Positions 34,068 through 41,911 of a stretch of DNA of 64,000 nt are shown here, in pieces. Made by a program: the position numbers and the translations under genes. The notes beneath the pieces are model-generated. The model saw only the letters and a program-made list of their open reading frames with translations, was not told the DNA's origin and made no database searches. Source of the stretch: Pseudomonas sp. LD120. GTDB taxonomy: Bacteria; Pseudomonadota; Gammaproteobacteria; Pseudomonadales; Pseudomonadaceae. Each line of letters starts with the position of its first letter. Within the stretch, counting starts at the first letter, position 1. The stretch is taken from assembly GCF_009861525.1 (NCBI RefSeq), contig NZ_WVHL01000005.1:248001-312000 (forward strand), read 5' to 3'.

Positions 34068-34502
34068 TTGTCCTCTTACCGCATTCAAGAAGCCGACCTC
34101 GACATCCCCGACGCCTGGCAGGACCAGAGCATCAACATTTTCAAGCTGCCGGCCGTGGGCGGCGCCCAGGAAGCCAGCTTCGTCATCAGCCGCGACCCGA
34201 GCCAGGGCGACGCCTCATTCGCCGATTACGTGGCCCGGCAACTGAGCGGTGCCGAGCAGCAACTGCCGGGCTTCACCCTGATCAAACGCTGGGACTTCGA
34301 CATGCACGGCCACGCCTCGGTCCTGCTGGACTACAGCTGGAAACGCGAAGGTCGCGAGCTGATGCTGCGCCAGGTGTTCATCGAGCGTAAGCCGGCGGTG
34401 CTGATCACCACCCTGACCACCACGGTCAATGATCTGGTGCACCACGAACCCGCCTGGAAACAGGCCATGCAAAGCCTCAAGCCCCAGCCATCGGTGGTCT
34501 GA
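34068..34502 (+). CDS. Eag-type T6SS effector chaperone (DUF1795/DcrB family)
   Basis: 144 residues. 'MSSYRIQEADLDIPDAWQDQ' followed by SINIFKLPAV is the family start (Y-x-x-x-E-x-x-L-x-I-P-x-x-W-x-D-x-S-x-N-I-F). It continues with 'ASFVISRDPSQGDASFADYV' and FIERKPAVLITTL. Eag proteins bind the N-terminal membrane helices of prePAAR effectors and keep them soluble until loading on VgrG. Its partner should be the effector starting 23 bases downstream. The only start that fits the family is TTG at 34068 with a poor ribosome binding site. It is a diverged relative of the Eag gene at 41468-41893. Confidence 0.82.
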   Translation: MSSYRIQEADLDIPDAWQDQSINIFKLPAVGGAQEASFVISRDPSQGDASFADYVARQLSGAEQQLPGFTLIKRWDFDMHGHASVLLDYSWKREGRELMLRQVFIERKPAVLITTLTTTVNDLVHHEPAWKQAMQSLKPQPSVV

Positions 34503-34525
34503 TCCTCCAGGCCGAGTAACGAACC

Positions 34526-35737
34526 ATGGATATGTTGGCAGCAGCGCGCCTGGGGGATGAGATCGCCCACGGTTTTGGCGTGGCGGCGATGGTGGCGGGG
34601 GCCGTTGTCGGTGCCCTGATTGGTGCTGCGGTGGTGGCGGCGACCGTGGCCACCGGTGGGGTGGCGATCGCCATCATCGCCGGTTCGGTCGCGGCCGGTG
34701 GCCTGTCGATGTTCCAGATCGCCAAGGGCCTGAGCACGATCTTCAACCTGCCCGAACCCAGCACGGGGGTGCTGGTGGAGGGCAGCTTCAACGTCTACAT
34801 CAACCTGCGCAATGCCATGCGCGCGGGGCAGGACCACTCATCCTCATGCAGCGGCCTGCCCATGAACCACCCGATCTGGCCGTTCCCGGTACTGATCGCC
34901 GAGGGCAGCGCCAAGGTCACCATCAATGGCAAGCCCGCGGCGCGCCTGCAAAGCAAGATGGTCTGCGGCGCCCACATCAAGACCGGCAGCGAAAACACCT
35001 TCATTGGCGGGCCCACGGTGCAGGTGGCCTTTGTCCTGGATATCGAAGGCTGGATGCACACCGGGCTGGAAGCGCTGGGGCTGCTGGCGGCCGGGGCCGC
35101 CTTGGTGCTGGCGGCCTGTGCCGGAGCGGCGGCGTTTTTCGGCGCCCTGGCGGTCGGTGGCGCGATGTATGGCGGGATGTCGCTGCTGGGGGACCTGGGC
35201 GACCGTTTGGGCCCGGGTTATCGCGATCTGCTTCAGGGCGTGGCCGGAATGGCCTTGCTGGGCATGGGCCCCAAGCTGGCGCGCACGCCGATGAGCGCGA
35301 CACAACGCACGCTGATGGCGCAGCGCCGCCAGGCGCAGATGCTCAAGGACAATCGGGGTTACAACGTCAGCCCGGTGGCGTGGGACAAATACCCGACCAT
35401 CGGCCGCAATGGCACTTATGTTTCCGACAAGAAGGGTGTCGCGGATATCATCGGCGACTTTTCCGGGCGCTCGAAAGTCACCATCAGCACCGAGAAAGCG
35501 GCGAAGCTCGAACGGGCTTTCGGTCTGGAAGAAGGCTCGTTGAAAGACGGCTTCAAGATTCGTCAGGTCGATAATGTCATCGAGCGTATGCCCAGAAGCC
35601 CGATGGAGGGCAACCAGTACTTCCTCGGCCCGGGTAAGCACCTGCCGGGAGGAGCACCGGAAATGGTGGTCGAGTCGATCCCGACCAAAGACATGGACGG
35701 GGTCAAAACCTTAACTGAGGTGTTTGTAAGTGACTGA
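34526..35737 (+). CDS. T6SS prePAAR/PAAR effector with unrecognised C-terminal toxin domain
   Basis: 403 residues. The prePAAR motif AARLGDEIAH (A-A-R-x-x-D-x-x-x-H) is at residues 6-15, a first membrane region at about 17-65, and a PAAR domain at about 78-172 (HPIWPFPVLIAEGSAKVTING, VCGAHIKTGSENTFIGGP). A second membrane region is at about 182-248. Two membrane regions flanking PAAR is the Tse6-like (class II) plan. Residues 275-403 form a separate domain with TIGRNGTYVSDKKGV, GSLKDGFKIRQVD and 'RSPMEGNQYFLGPGKHLPGG'; I do not recognise it. It is flanked by a chaperone and an overlapping small acidic gene, so it is an antibacterial effector by context. Confidence 0.85.
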   Translation: MDMLAAARLGDEIAHGFGVAAMVAGAVVGALIGAAVVAATVATGGVAIAIIAGSVAAGGLSMFQIAKGLSTIFNLPEPSTGVLVEGSFNVYINLRNAMRAGQDHSSSCSGLPMNHPIWPFPVLIAEGSAKVTINGKPAARLQSKMVCGAHIKTGSENTFIGGPTVQVAFVLDIEGWMHTGLEALGLLAAGAALVLAACAGAAAFFGALAVGGAMYGGMSLLGDLGDRLGPGYRDLLQGVAGMALLGMGPKLARTPMSATQRTLMAQRRQAQMLKDNRGYNVSPVAWDKYPTIGRNGTYVSDKKGVADIIGDFSGRSKVTISTEKAAKLERAFGLEEGSLKDGFKIRQVDNVIERMPRSPMEGNQYFLGPGKHLPGGAPEMVVESIPTKDMDGVKTLTEVFVSD

Positions 35738-36062
35738 GCAAGAATTGCAGGCCTATGTGGAAAAGGCGGATGCCGACACAGTACGTGTTCGGGTCATGGA
35801 CGCCTCGCTGGACGCGGCCCTGGTGGCCCTGGGGTTTGGCGCAACGATCGAACCGGGGGTGTATGCCCTGGACGTAGCGGACGACGGGCGCAAGGCGCAG
35901 CTCTTCGATGCCTTGCGCACGCTCGGCGTGGCCTTCGCCGATGGCAAGGAATGGTGCCCGGCCGAGGTTTTTGAATACCTGCGCGACATGAACCTGCTCA
36001 GCGGCACCTTCACCCGGGTTTCCTGGCGCGAACCCGGACGTTATCACCTGGTCGAGGTCTGA
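35730..36062 (+). CDS. Presumed immunity protein for the PAAR effector
   Basis: 110 residues, GTG start at 35730, overlapping the effector's last codons by eight bases. The protein is acidic and small with no signal peptide, so it is cytoplasmic; that points to a cytoplasmic toxin target. The sequence is 'MTEQELQAYVEKADADTVRV' onwards, with a Cys-Pro in EWCPAEVFEYL. No family is recognised. The assignment rests on position and size alone: effector-immunity pairs are normally adjacent and coupled like this. Confidence 0.7.
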   Translation: MTEQELQAYVEKADADTVRVRVMDASLDAALVALGFGATIEPGVYALDVADDGRKAQLFDALRTLGVAFADGKEWCPAEVFEYLRDMNLLSGTFTRVSWREPGRYHLVEV

Positions 36063-36116
36063 TCGTCCGCCTCGAAGGACCACCCTTGGCCAGTGGCCGT
36101 CTTACACGGGACCGAG

Positions 36117-36380
36117 ATGAAATTCATCGATCTGTTGGTCAACCGCGAGGAGATGTTCTCCATGGGCATCGAAGCACTCAGCGGCCAGTACTACGTCTCC
36201 TTCCCGGTCAGCCTCGGCATGGTCGATTACGAGGAGTACTACGCCATCGATCGCGCGACCTTCGAACTGTTCGAACAGGACCTGCCCGCCGCGCTGGCAT
36301 TGGTCACCCGCGCCAGAAGGCGCGAGCTGGATCGGTCGCTGATCATCCAGCCGGGCAGTCATCGCGGCACGGCGATCTGA
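36117..36380 (+). CDS. Small conserved-looking protein, possible second immunity protein
   Basis: 87 residues starting MKFIDLLVNREEMFSMGIEA and containing VDYEEYYAIDRATFELFEQD. It is charged and cytoplasmic. The ATG at 36117 with GGGACC upstream is chosen; an in-frame GTG at 36093 is less likely. It lies 54 bases after the presumed immunity gene on the same strand and ends 17 bases from the convergent rhsI stop. It could belong to the effector cassette as a second immunity or orphan immunity gene, or be unrelated. Confidence 0.6.
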   Translation: MKFIDLLVNREEMFSMGIEALSGQYYVSFPVSLGMVDYEEYYAIDRATFELFEQDLPAALALVTRARRRELDRSLIIQPGSHRGTAI

Positions 36381-36397
36381 TCGGATGCCCCAGGCGC

Positions 36398-37012
36398 TCA
36401 GGCATTGTTCCGATAGGGCACGAAACGCCGTTCGGCGCTGTACAGCCCCAGTCCCTTGTCACCCTTGAAGCCGGTGTCGATCAAGCGGTCGGCCAGGGTT
36501 GCGCTGATCAACAAGTCCCCGGACTCCGGCTCCCGGGCGATCTGGCCCATGCCCGGGGCGCTTTCGAGAAACCAGGTCTTGTTGAAGTAGAGCAGGGTAC
36601 CGTCATCGTCGCGCTGTGCTTCGGAGCGCGCGTGGTCGATGGCCTTGACGGCCTGGATGGCGTTGACGATGTAGTACGGCTGGCTGACCTCCTGGTGGTC
36701 GGCCACCAGGCGCAAGGGCTGGATCAGCTCGACATCGGCCGGCGCCTGCTGGCGGAGAAAGTCCGCCAGGCGCGCCGACACCAGAGGAATGCCCCCCAGC
36801 AGCCACAGGCAATCATGCTCCAGCAGCTTCTTGGCCTTGCACTGGAAAAACACCGGCGGCGTGTCCATTGCCTTTGGATACGGTTGCCCGGCGAGCAGGG
36901 CCAGGTAGTCGAAACTGGAGCCCGGGGTTTGATAGGCACCGGTCTCGACGTCGTAGGAGCCGATCAACTTCGGGTTGTATTGGATCGGAGGTTTCCAGCT
37001 CAAGATCATCAT
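36398..37012 (-). CDS. rhsI: RhsI-type immunity protein (DUF1629/Imm11-like)
   Basis: 204 residues from MMILSWKPPIQYNPKLIGSY. The middle has DTPPVFFQCKAKKLLEHDCLWLLGGIPLVS and the C-terminal half 'YYIVNAIQAVKAIDHARSEA' then 'LLISATLADRLIDTGFKGDKG', which I read as the DUF1629/Imm11 immunity pattern. It is soluble and has no signal peptide. It lies six bases downstream of the Rhs effector and is co-directional, the standard position for an immunity gene. The nuclease tail of the effector acts in the cytoplasm, which fits a cytoplasmic inhibitor. Confidence 0.75.
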   Translation of the reverse strand: MMILSWKPPIQYNPKLIGSYDVETGAYQTPGSSFDYLALLAGQPYPKAMDTPPVFFQCKAKKLLEHDCLWLLGGIPLVSARLADFLRQQAPADVELIQPLRLVADHQEVSQPYYIVNAIQAVKAIDHARSEAQRDDDGTLLYFNKTWFLESAPGMGQIAREPESGDLLISATLADRLIDTGFKGDKGLGLYSAERRFVPYRNNA

Positions 37013-37018
37013 CTGTTC

Positions 37019-40000
37019 CTAATCGTAATAGGCTCCCGGCCGGGCGTTCTTGTTCAGTTGCCGCTGGCCTGAGCGCAGCAACTGGCGCTCGTCGGAGACA
37101 ATTTTGTCCAGGGCCTTGCGGTATTGGGCCTGGTTCCAGTTATTGCGTTTGCCGACCTGTTCCACCTGGGTCATCTTCGCCGCCAGGTTGTCGCTGACCC
37201 GGCCGGCGTGGCGGCCTTCGTGGATCGAACGGCGCGGATCCTTCATTGCGGTCTTCTTGTTGGGCAGGAAGATTTTATTCCTTCGGCTTTGCAGATCGTA
37301 CCCGGCCAGCTTGAGCAACGGATGATTCTTGGTGGCCGGGTGCTTGTCGCTGAGGATGTGGTGGTCCTGATAGCCCTGTTTCTTCAGGCTCTTGATCCGG
37401 CGGTTGATCGATGAGGCACAGCTCCAGCCCAGGGGGTCGATCCAGCCGAACGGGTTGGGGGCGTAGAGGTAGAGGTTCAGGCCCCCGGCCAGGCTGATCG
37501 GGTCCGGCGTGGTGAAGCGTCCCACATCCGGGTCATAGAAGCGGAAGGTGTTGTAGTGCAGGCCGGTTTCCCGATCCAGGTACTGCCCCTGGAACCGCAG
37601 GTTCTGTTCTTCGATGTAATAGGGTTCACGCACCTCTTCCAGGGTGTTGCCCCATACCTGATAGCGCGCCTGCCAGACGCAGTGGCCATCGGCCTCGGTC
37701 AATTGCTCCGGCAGTCCGCTCAAGTCGTTGTGGTAGTAGCGCACCTTCTGTTGGTCGCCCAGGCCATCGACCCGGGCCAGGGGCTCGTCGCTGTCCGGGG
37801 CATAGAGGTACAGGCTGTCCTGGCGGCTGTTGTGCTCCTGCAGCAGTTGCATGCCATCCCAGGTGAAGCGGGTTTCGTCCAGGGGCTGGCCCTGGCTGTC
37901 GCAGAGGCTCTTGGAGATCCGCCGGCCGAACGGGTCGTAGCGCATGCGTACCAGGGTGTCGCCCGCGGCGCTCTGGTTGCGCACCTCGATCAGGCGATGT
38001 TCGGCGTCATAGCTGAAATGCTGCACGCCGCGGCGGGCACTGTGTTTTTCGATCAGCCGGCCGAAGCCGTCGTAGCGGTAGCGTTTGTCCTGAAAGCTCA
38101 GCAGTTGGTTGTGCCGGACCTGCCCGCCCGCCACCTGGGGCCCGTCCAGCAGGTTGGCCGCGGCGTCGTAGCTGAAGGTTTCGTTGTGCCCCGCCAGGCG
38201 TCCCTGGCTGGCGATGATGCGACCGCTGGCGTCGTAGTGCAGCAGTTGCTGGTCCTGCCCCTGAGGCTGGCGGGTCATGCGCCCGATCAGGTTGTCGCCG
38301 GGGTCGAAGTCGAAGTGCTTCTGCCGCTCCAGCGCCGGGTTGCCCGGCATTGCTGTCGAGCGCCGCAGACGGGCGCGCAGGCGCCCACCGCGGTCGTATT
38401 CGCTGTGGCAGCTGAGCTGGCCCTGGGTGCGCAGCACTTCGCGGTGCAGCCGGTCGCGTTCGAAGTCGCTGATGAGCTGGCCGTCGAGGTTGATCTGGTG
38501 CAGGTGGCCACTGCCGTAATACAGGCGGTTGAGCCAGCGCCCATCCGGCAGGCGGGTGCGGGTCGGGTTGCCCAGTTCGTCGTACTGGTACTGCAGGCTG
38601 GCGTCGGGGGTCTGCTCCGAAAGCAGCTGGCCGAGGGCGTCGTAGGTGAAGCTCAGGTCCTGCTGCTGGCCGGCGTGGTCGGTGAAGTGCACCGCCGTCA
38701 GTTGATCCAGTGGGTCGTAGTCGTACCGGATGTGCCCGTCGTCGGTGGTCTTGCCGATCAGGCGGCCCACGGCGTCGCGCTGCAACTGGTGGACGATGGG
38801 CGCTACGGCCGGCGCTCCCGGGGCCGGGGGGGCGGGAACGTACTCCAGGCGGGTGACCTGGTCCAGGCCGTCGTAGGCAAAGCGTCGGGCGCTGCCGTCG
38901 AGGTCCTGCTGTTGCACCAGGCGATCACCGGCGTCCCAGGTGAAACGGTAGCTTTCGCCGTTTTCATTGGTCAGCGCCAGCAGGCGGCCAAAGGCGTCGT
39001 AGCTGAACTGCACCTGCCGGCCATGGGGATCGGTGCGCAAGCGCACCTGGCCCCGGCGATCGTATTGATAGCCGGTGCTGTGGCCCGCCGGGTCGATGTA
39101 GCCGGTCAGCAGGCCGCTGGCGTCGCGCTGGTAGTGTTCGCTGCGGCCATCGGGCAGGTGGCTCCGCAGTAAGCGCCCTTGGGCGTTGTAGTGAAAGGTC
39201 TGACGCTCGCCCAGGGCGTTGGTAATGGTCTGCAGGTAGCCCTGGCGGTCATAGCTGAAACGGGTGGGGTAGCCCGAGCAGTCGACCTGCTGCACCAGCT
39301 GACCCTGGGCGTTCCATTCCAGGGTCTGGCGCTTGCCGCTGGCGTCGATGACTTCCCGCACCAGGCCGCGGGCGTCATAGCGGTAGCGGGTGCTGTGGCC
39401 CAGCGGATCGGTTTCGCGGATGCAGTTGCCGTGGGCATCGTACTGGTAGGTCCAGCTATTGCCCGCGGCGTCGATCTGCGCCAGTGGCAGCGACCAGTGC
39501 TCCAGCCACAGGGTCGACTCGCAGCGTCCCAGGGGGTCGACGCTGCGGCACAGGTTGCCGGTGTCGTCGTACTGGAACTGGTACTGGCCGCCCTGGGGGT
39601 CGACAGCGCCCAGCAGCTGGCGCTCTTCGTTCCACTGGAACTGCCAGGTCTGCCCGAGGTTGTCGGTGTATTCGGTGATCTGTCGTTGGCTGTTCCAACG
39701 GCGCAGGCTCTGGCGCTGCAAGTTGTCGGTGATGCGGGTGACGCCCGCCTGCAGGTCGTAGTCGTAGCGGTATTCGTCGCCTTCGTCGGTGTAATGGCGA
39801 ACCACCCGCCATTCGCGCTCGTCGATCCAGGCCCATTCATAGAAGCAGCGCAGCCCGGTGGGGAGCCAGTGCTCGACCATGCGCCGGGCACTGTCGTAGG
39901 CAAAGTGGCGTTGCAATTGCTGGCTGGCGTCGCGCACTTCGGCCAGGTCGCCCTGGCTGTCATAGGCGTAGCTGGCCAGCACTTCACGCTGCTGGTCGGG

Positions 40001-41458
40001 GTACAGGCGCTCGATCTGCGCCACTCGGCCGGGCCATTGCGGGCTGTAGATCAGTTCGACCTGGACCTGATCGAAGGTATCGCGCAGGCGGCCGAGGCGC
40101 CCGCTGCTGTCGTAGTCCAGGTGAATGCGGTTGTCGTTGCGGTCCCCCAGCTGGCTCAGGCGCAGATGGGCCGGCCGATCCGGACTGGGCTCGAACAGCC
40201 GGTACAGGCCGTCCTCGCTCTCGATCAGCAGCCGGCCGTCGTGATTGCGCCGCACGCTCAAGCCTTCGCCGTCGCTGAACACCGCGCCACCGAGGGGAAT
40301 CGAGCCCATGTCGATGCGCCGCCCCTGTTCATCGGTGTAGATCAGGCGTTCACCGCCCTCGGGGTGGGCGTCGAGCGCCACGAAGCTCTCGTAGAGCACG
40401 CTCCAGCCGGCGCCGAACAGCCCGTCCCGGCGTTCGTCGAGGCTGTTGTAGACCCGCTGCCAATCGATGGGCAACACCCCGGGCAAGGCGAAATCCAGGT
40501 CCTCGTCGTACCCCAGCACCTTGGCCCCGGTTGCTGCATGCACCGGATTCGGCGAGCCGGCGATAGCCTGGGTCAGCGCATTGGTCGCCTGGCTGACGAC
40601 AAACGAATTGACCCCGGCCATCAGCATGCACGGCAGGTTGCTGAGGAACTTGCCCTTGCCGCCTTTGAGCATCATCAGCACGGTCACCGCCAGGCCCACT
40701 CCCGGAGTCTTGCCGCTGCGGATCTCGCGCACCACCACCGAACCGCCGCCGATGGTCACGTCGGGGGAGATCGGCCCGGCGGACACCACCTTGGCGTCGC
40801 AGGTGCTGCGGTCGCCGCTGCGCACCGCCGGCTGGCCGTCGATGCTGACCTTCTCCGAGCCTTCGGCCAGGTACTGCACGGGCATCGGCGGGTGCTTGGT
40901 GCAGGTCACCAGGTCCAGTTCCTTGGTCTGCGAGCCGGGCGCCGGGGAGGCCACGGTGGGCCGCCACATCTGCGAGAAGAATTCCTTGGCCATGTCGAGA
41001 AAGCCCGGGCCTTCCTCCGGGGTGGCCGAAGGGGTGTCGGTGGCTTCGCCTTCCTCGGCGCCGTCGCCGTTGATCTGCGACGGCGGGGCGATACCGGCCG
41101 CGCGGGCCGCCGGTTTGTTGTTGGTCAGGACCTTTTTCGAACCGCTGGCGATGGTGGCCTGGATCGAGGGCGGGAACAGGGCATTGGCGATGCCCTCGCA
41201 TAAATTGCTCAGGCCCTTGTCGGCGCCGGTCTTGCTCATGACCACGCCGACCACCACGCCCACCACCAGCCCCAGCACGCAGGCGCCGAGGCCGCCGGTG
41301 GCCACGGTGATGCCCGCCGCCGCGGCCACCGCCATGGTCGCCAGGGCGCCGATGGCGACGTTGGCCGCTACCTCCAGCACGCCGCCGAGGATGTCGGCCA
41401 TCATCGAGGTGTGTTCCAGCCCGTCGCCCAGTCGGGCGGCCCACAGCGCGTCAGACAT
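37019..41458 (-). CDS. rhsA: T6SS Rhs effector: prePAAR, PAAR, Rhs shell, HNH/AHH-like nuclease tail
   Basis: 1479 residues. The prePAAR motif AARLGDGLEH is at 7-16, one membrane region at about 24-75, and a PAAR domain follows (SEKVSIDGQPAVRSGDRSTC, PISPDVTIGGGSVVVREI). Residues about 330-1330 are Rhs/YD repeats (repeated G-R-x-x-x-x-x-Y-D). The core ends in PDPISLAGGLNLYLYAPNPF and WIDPLGW, the usual self-cleavage region. The variable tail (1346-1479) has YQDHHILSDKH (His1366-1367), NKIFLPNKK and HEGRHAGRVSDNLAAKM, the layout of HNH/AHH-type nucleases. An Eag chaperone gene precedes it and rhsI follows. P. protegens Pf-5 has a similar vgrG-eag-rhsA-rhsI set (from memory). Confidence 0.92.
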   Translation of the reverse strand: MSDALWAARLGDGLEHTSMMADILGGVLEVAANVAIGALATMAVAAAAGITVATGGLGACVLGLVVGVVVGVVMSKTGADKGLSNLCEGIANALFPPSIQATIASGSKKVLTNNKPAARAAGIAPPSQINGDGAEEGEATDTPSATPEEGPGFLDMAKEFFSQMWRPTVASPAPGSQTKELDLVTCTKHPPMPVQYLAEGSEKVSIDGQPAVRSGDRSTCDAKVVSAGPISPDVTIGGGSVVVREIRSGKTPGVGLAVTVLMMLKGGKGKFLSNLPCMLMAGVNSFVVSQATNALTQAIAGSPNPVHAATGAKVLGYDEDLDFALPGVLPIDWQRVYNSLDERRDGLFGAGWSVLYESFVALDAHPEGGERLIYTDEQGRRIDMGSIPLGGAVFSDGEGLSVRRNHDGRLLIESEDGLYRLFEPSPDRPAHLRLSQLGDRNDNRIHLDYDSSGRLGRLRDTFDQVQVELIYSPQWPGRVAQIERLYPDQQREVLASYAYDSQGDLAEVRDASQQLQRHFAYDSARRMVEHWLPTGLRCFYEWAWIDEREWRVVRHYTDEGDEYRYDYDLQAGVTRITDNLQRQSLRRWNSQRQITEYTDNLGQTWQFQWNEERQLLGAVDPQGGQYQFQYDDTGNLCRSVDPLGRCESTLWLEHWSLPLAQIDAAGNSWTYQYDAHGNCIRETDPLGHSTRYRYDARGLVREVIDASGKRQTLEWNAQGQLVQQVDCSGYPTRFSYDRQGYLQTITNALGERQTFHYNAQGRLLRSHLPDGRSEHYQRDASGLLTGYIDPAGHSTGYQYDRRGQVRLRTDPHGRQVQFSYDAFGRLLALTNENGESYRFTWDAGDRLVQQQDLDGSARRFAYDGLDQVTRLEYVPAPPAPGAPAVAPIVHQLQRDAVGRLIGKTTDDGHIRYDYDPLDQLTAVHFTDHAGQQQDLSFTYDALGQLLSEQTPDASLQYQYDELGNPTRTRLPDGRWLNRLYYGSGHLHQINLDGQLISDFERDRLHREVLRTQGQLSCHSEYDRGGRLRARLRRSTAMPGNPALERQKHFDFDPGDNLIGRMTRQPQGQDQQLLHYDASGRIIASQGRLAGHNETFSYDAAANLLDGPQVAGGQVRHNQLLSFQDKRYRYDGFGRLIEKHSARRGVQHFSYDAEHRLIEVRNQSAAGDTLVRMRYDPFGRRISKSLCDSQGQPLDETRFTWDGMQLLQEHNSRQDSLYLYAPDSDEPLARVDGLGDQQKVRYYHNDLSGLPEQLTEADGHCVWQARYQVWGNTLEEVREPYYIEEQNLRFQGQYLDRETGLHYNTFRFYDPDVGRFTTPDPISLAGGLNLYLYAPNPFGWIDPLGWSCASSINRRIKSLKKQGYQDHHILSDKHPATKNHPLLKLAGYDLQSRRNKIFLPNKKTAMKDPRRSIHEGRHAGRVSDNLAAKMTQVEQVGKRNNWNQAQYRKALDKIVSDERQLLRSGQRQLNKNARPGAYYD

Positions 41459-41467
41459 GGGCCCGCC

Positions 41468-41893
41468 TCAGCCCAGCACCAGGGTGTTCTTGATCTGCGC
41501 CCAATGGGCGGCTTCGGCGTCGCCGAGCTTCTGTGCCTTGACGTAGCTCATGGCGAGCATCTGCCGGGTGCCGGGCAGCACCAGGGCCAGCTGGTACTGG
41601 AACACCTGCTCGCTGCCCTTGCTGAACTGGCTGCGCAGCTCCAGGCCCGGAATGTCCTGGGCCGGGCCCAGCAGCACTGGCTGCGGACCCTTGACCCGCA
41701 GTTCCTGCACTTGCTGTTCCAGCCGCTGCAGCTGGCTGGCCAGGCTGCTCTCCAGGGTTTCGCCGTCGCCCAGCAGGCTGCGGCTGACGATCAGCGAAGT
41801 CCCCAGGGCCGGGAACTTGAGGATGTTGATCGAGGCGTCCTGCAATTCGCTGGCAGGGGGCTGGAACTGCAATTCATTGAGGCGATAGGTCAT
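41468..41893 (-). CDS. eagR: Eag-type T6SS effector chaperone for the Rhs effector (DUF1795)
   Basis: 141 residues: MTYRLNELQFQPPASELQDA and then SINILKFPALGTSLIVSRSLL, the Eag start pattern with S-x-N-I-L/F. A polar middle (DGETLESSLASQLQRLEQQV) and a C-terminal strand YQLALVLPGTRQMLAMSYVKA follow. It should bind the N-terminal helix region of the Rhs effector encoded nine bases downstream and hold it for loading onto VgrG, whose gene ends 18 bases upstream. The gene order vgrG-eag-rhs is diagnostic. Confidence 0.88.
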   Translation of the reverse strand: MTYRLNELQFQPPASELQDASINILKFPALGTSLIVSRSLLGDGETLESSLASQLQRLEQQVQELRVKGPQPVLLGPAQDIPGLELRSQFSKGSEQVFQYQLALVLPGTRQMLAMSYVKAQKLGDAEAAHWAQIKNTLVLG

Positions 41894-41911
41894 GGCATGG
41901 GCATCCGTTCA

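Noticed and set aside
33950-34390. Open frames overlapping the Eag chaperone in other frames, one starting with the ATG at 34052
   Set aside because: These frames encode Arg/Pro-rich low-complexity peptides; the TTG-started frame matches the Eag family from its first residues.
37556-39172. Plus-strand open frame of 538 codons opposite rhsA
   Set aside because: Val/Ala/Leu-rich shadow of the repetitive Rhs coding sequence, with no ribosome binding site and no motif.
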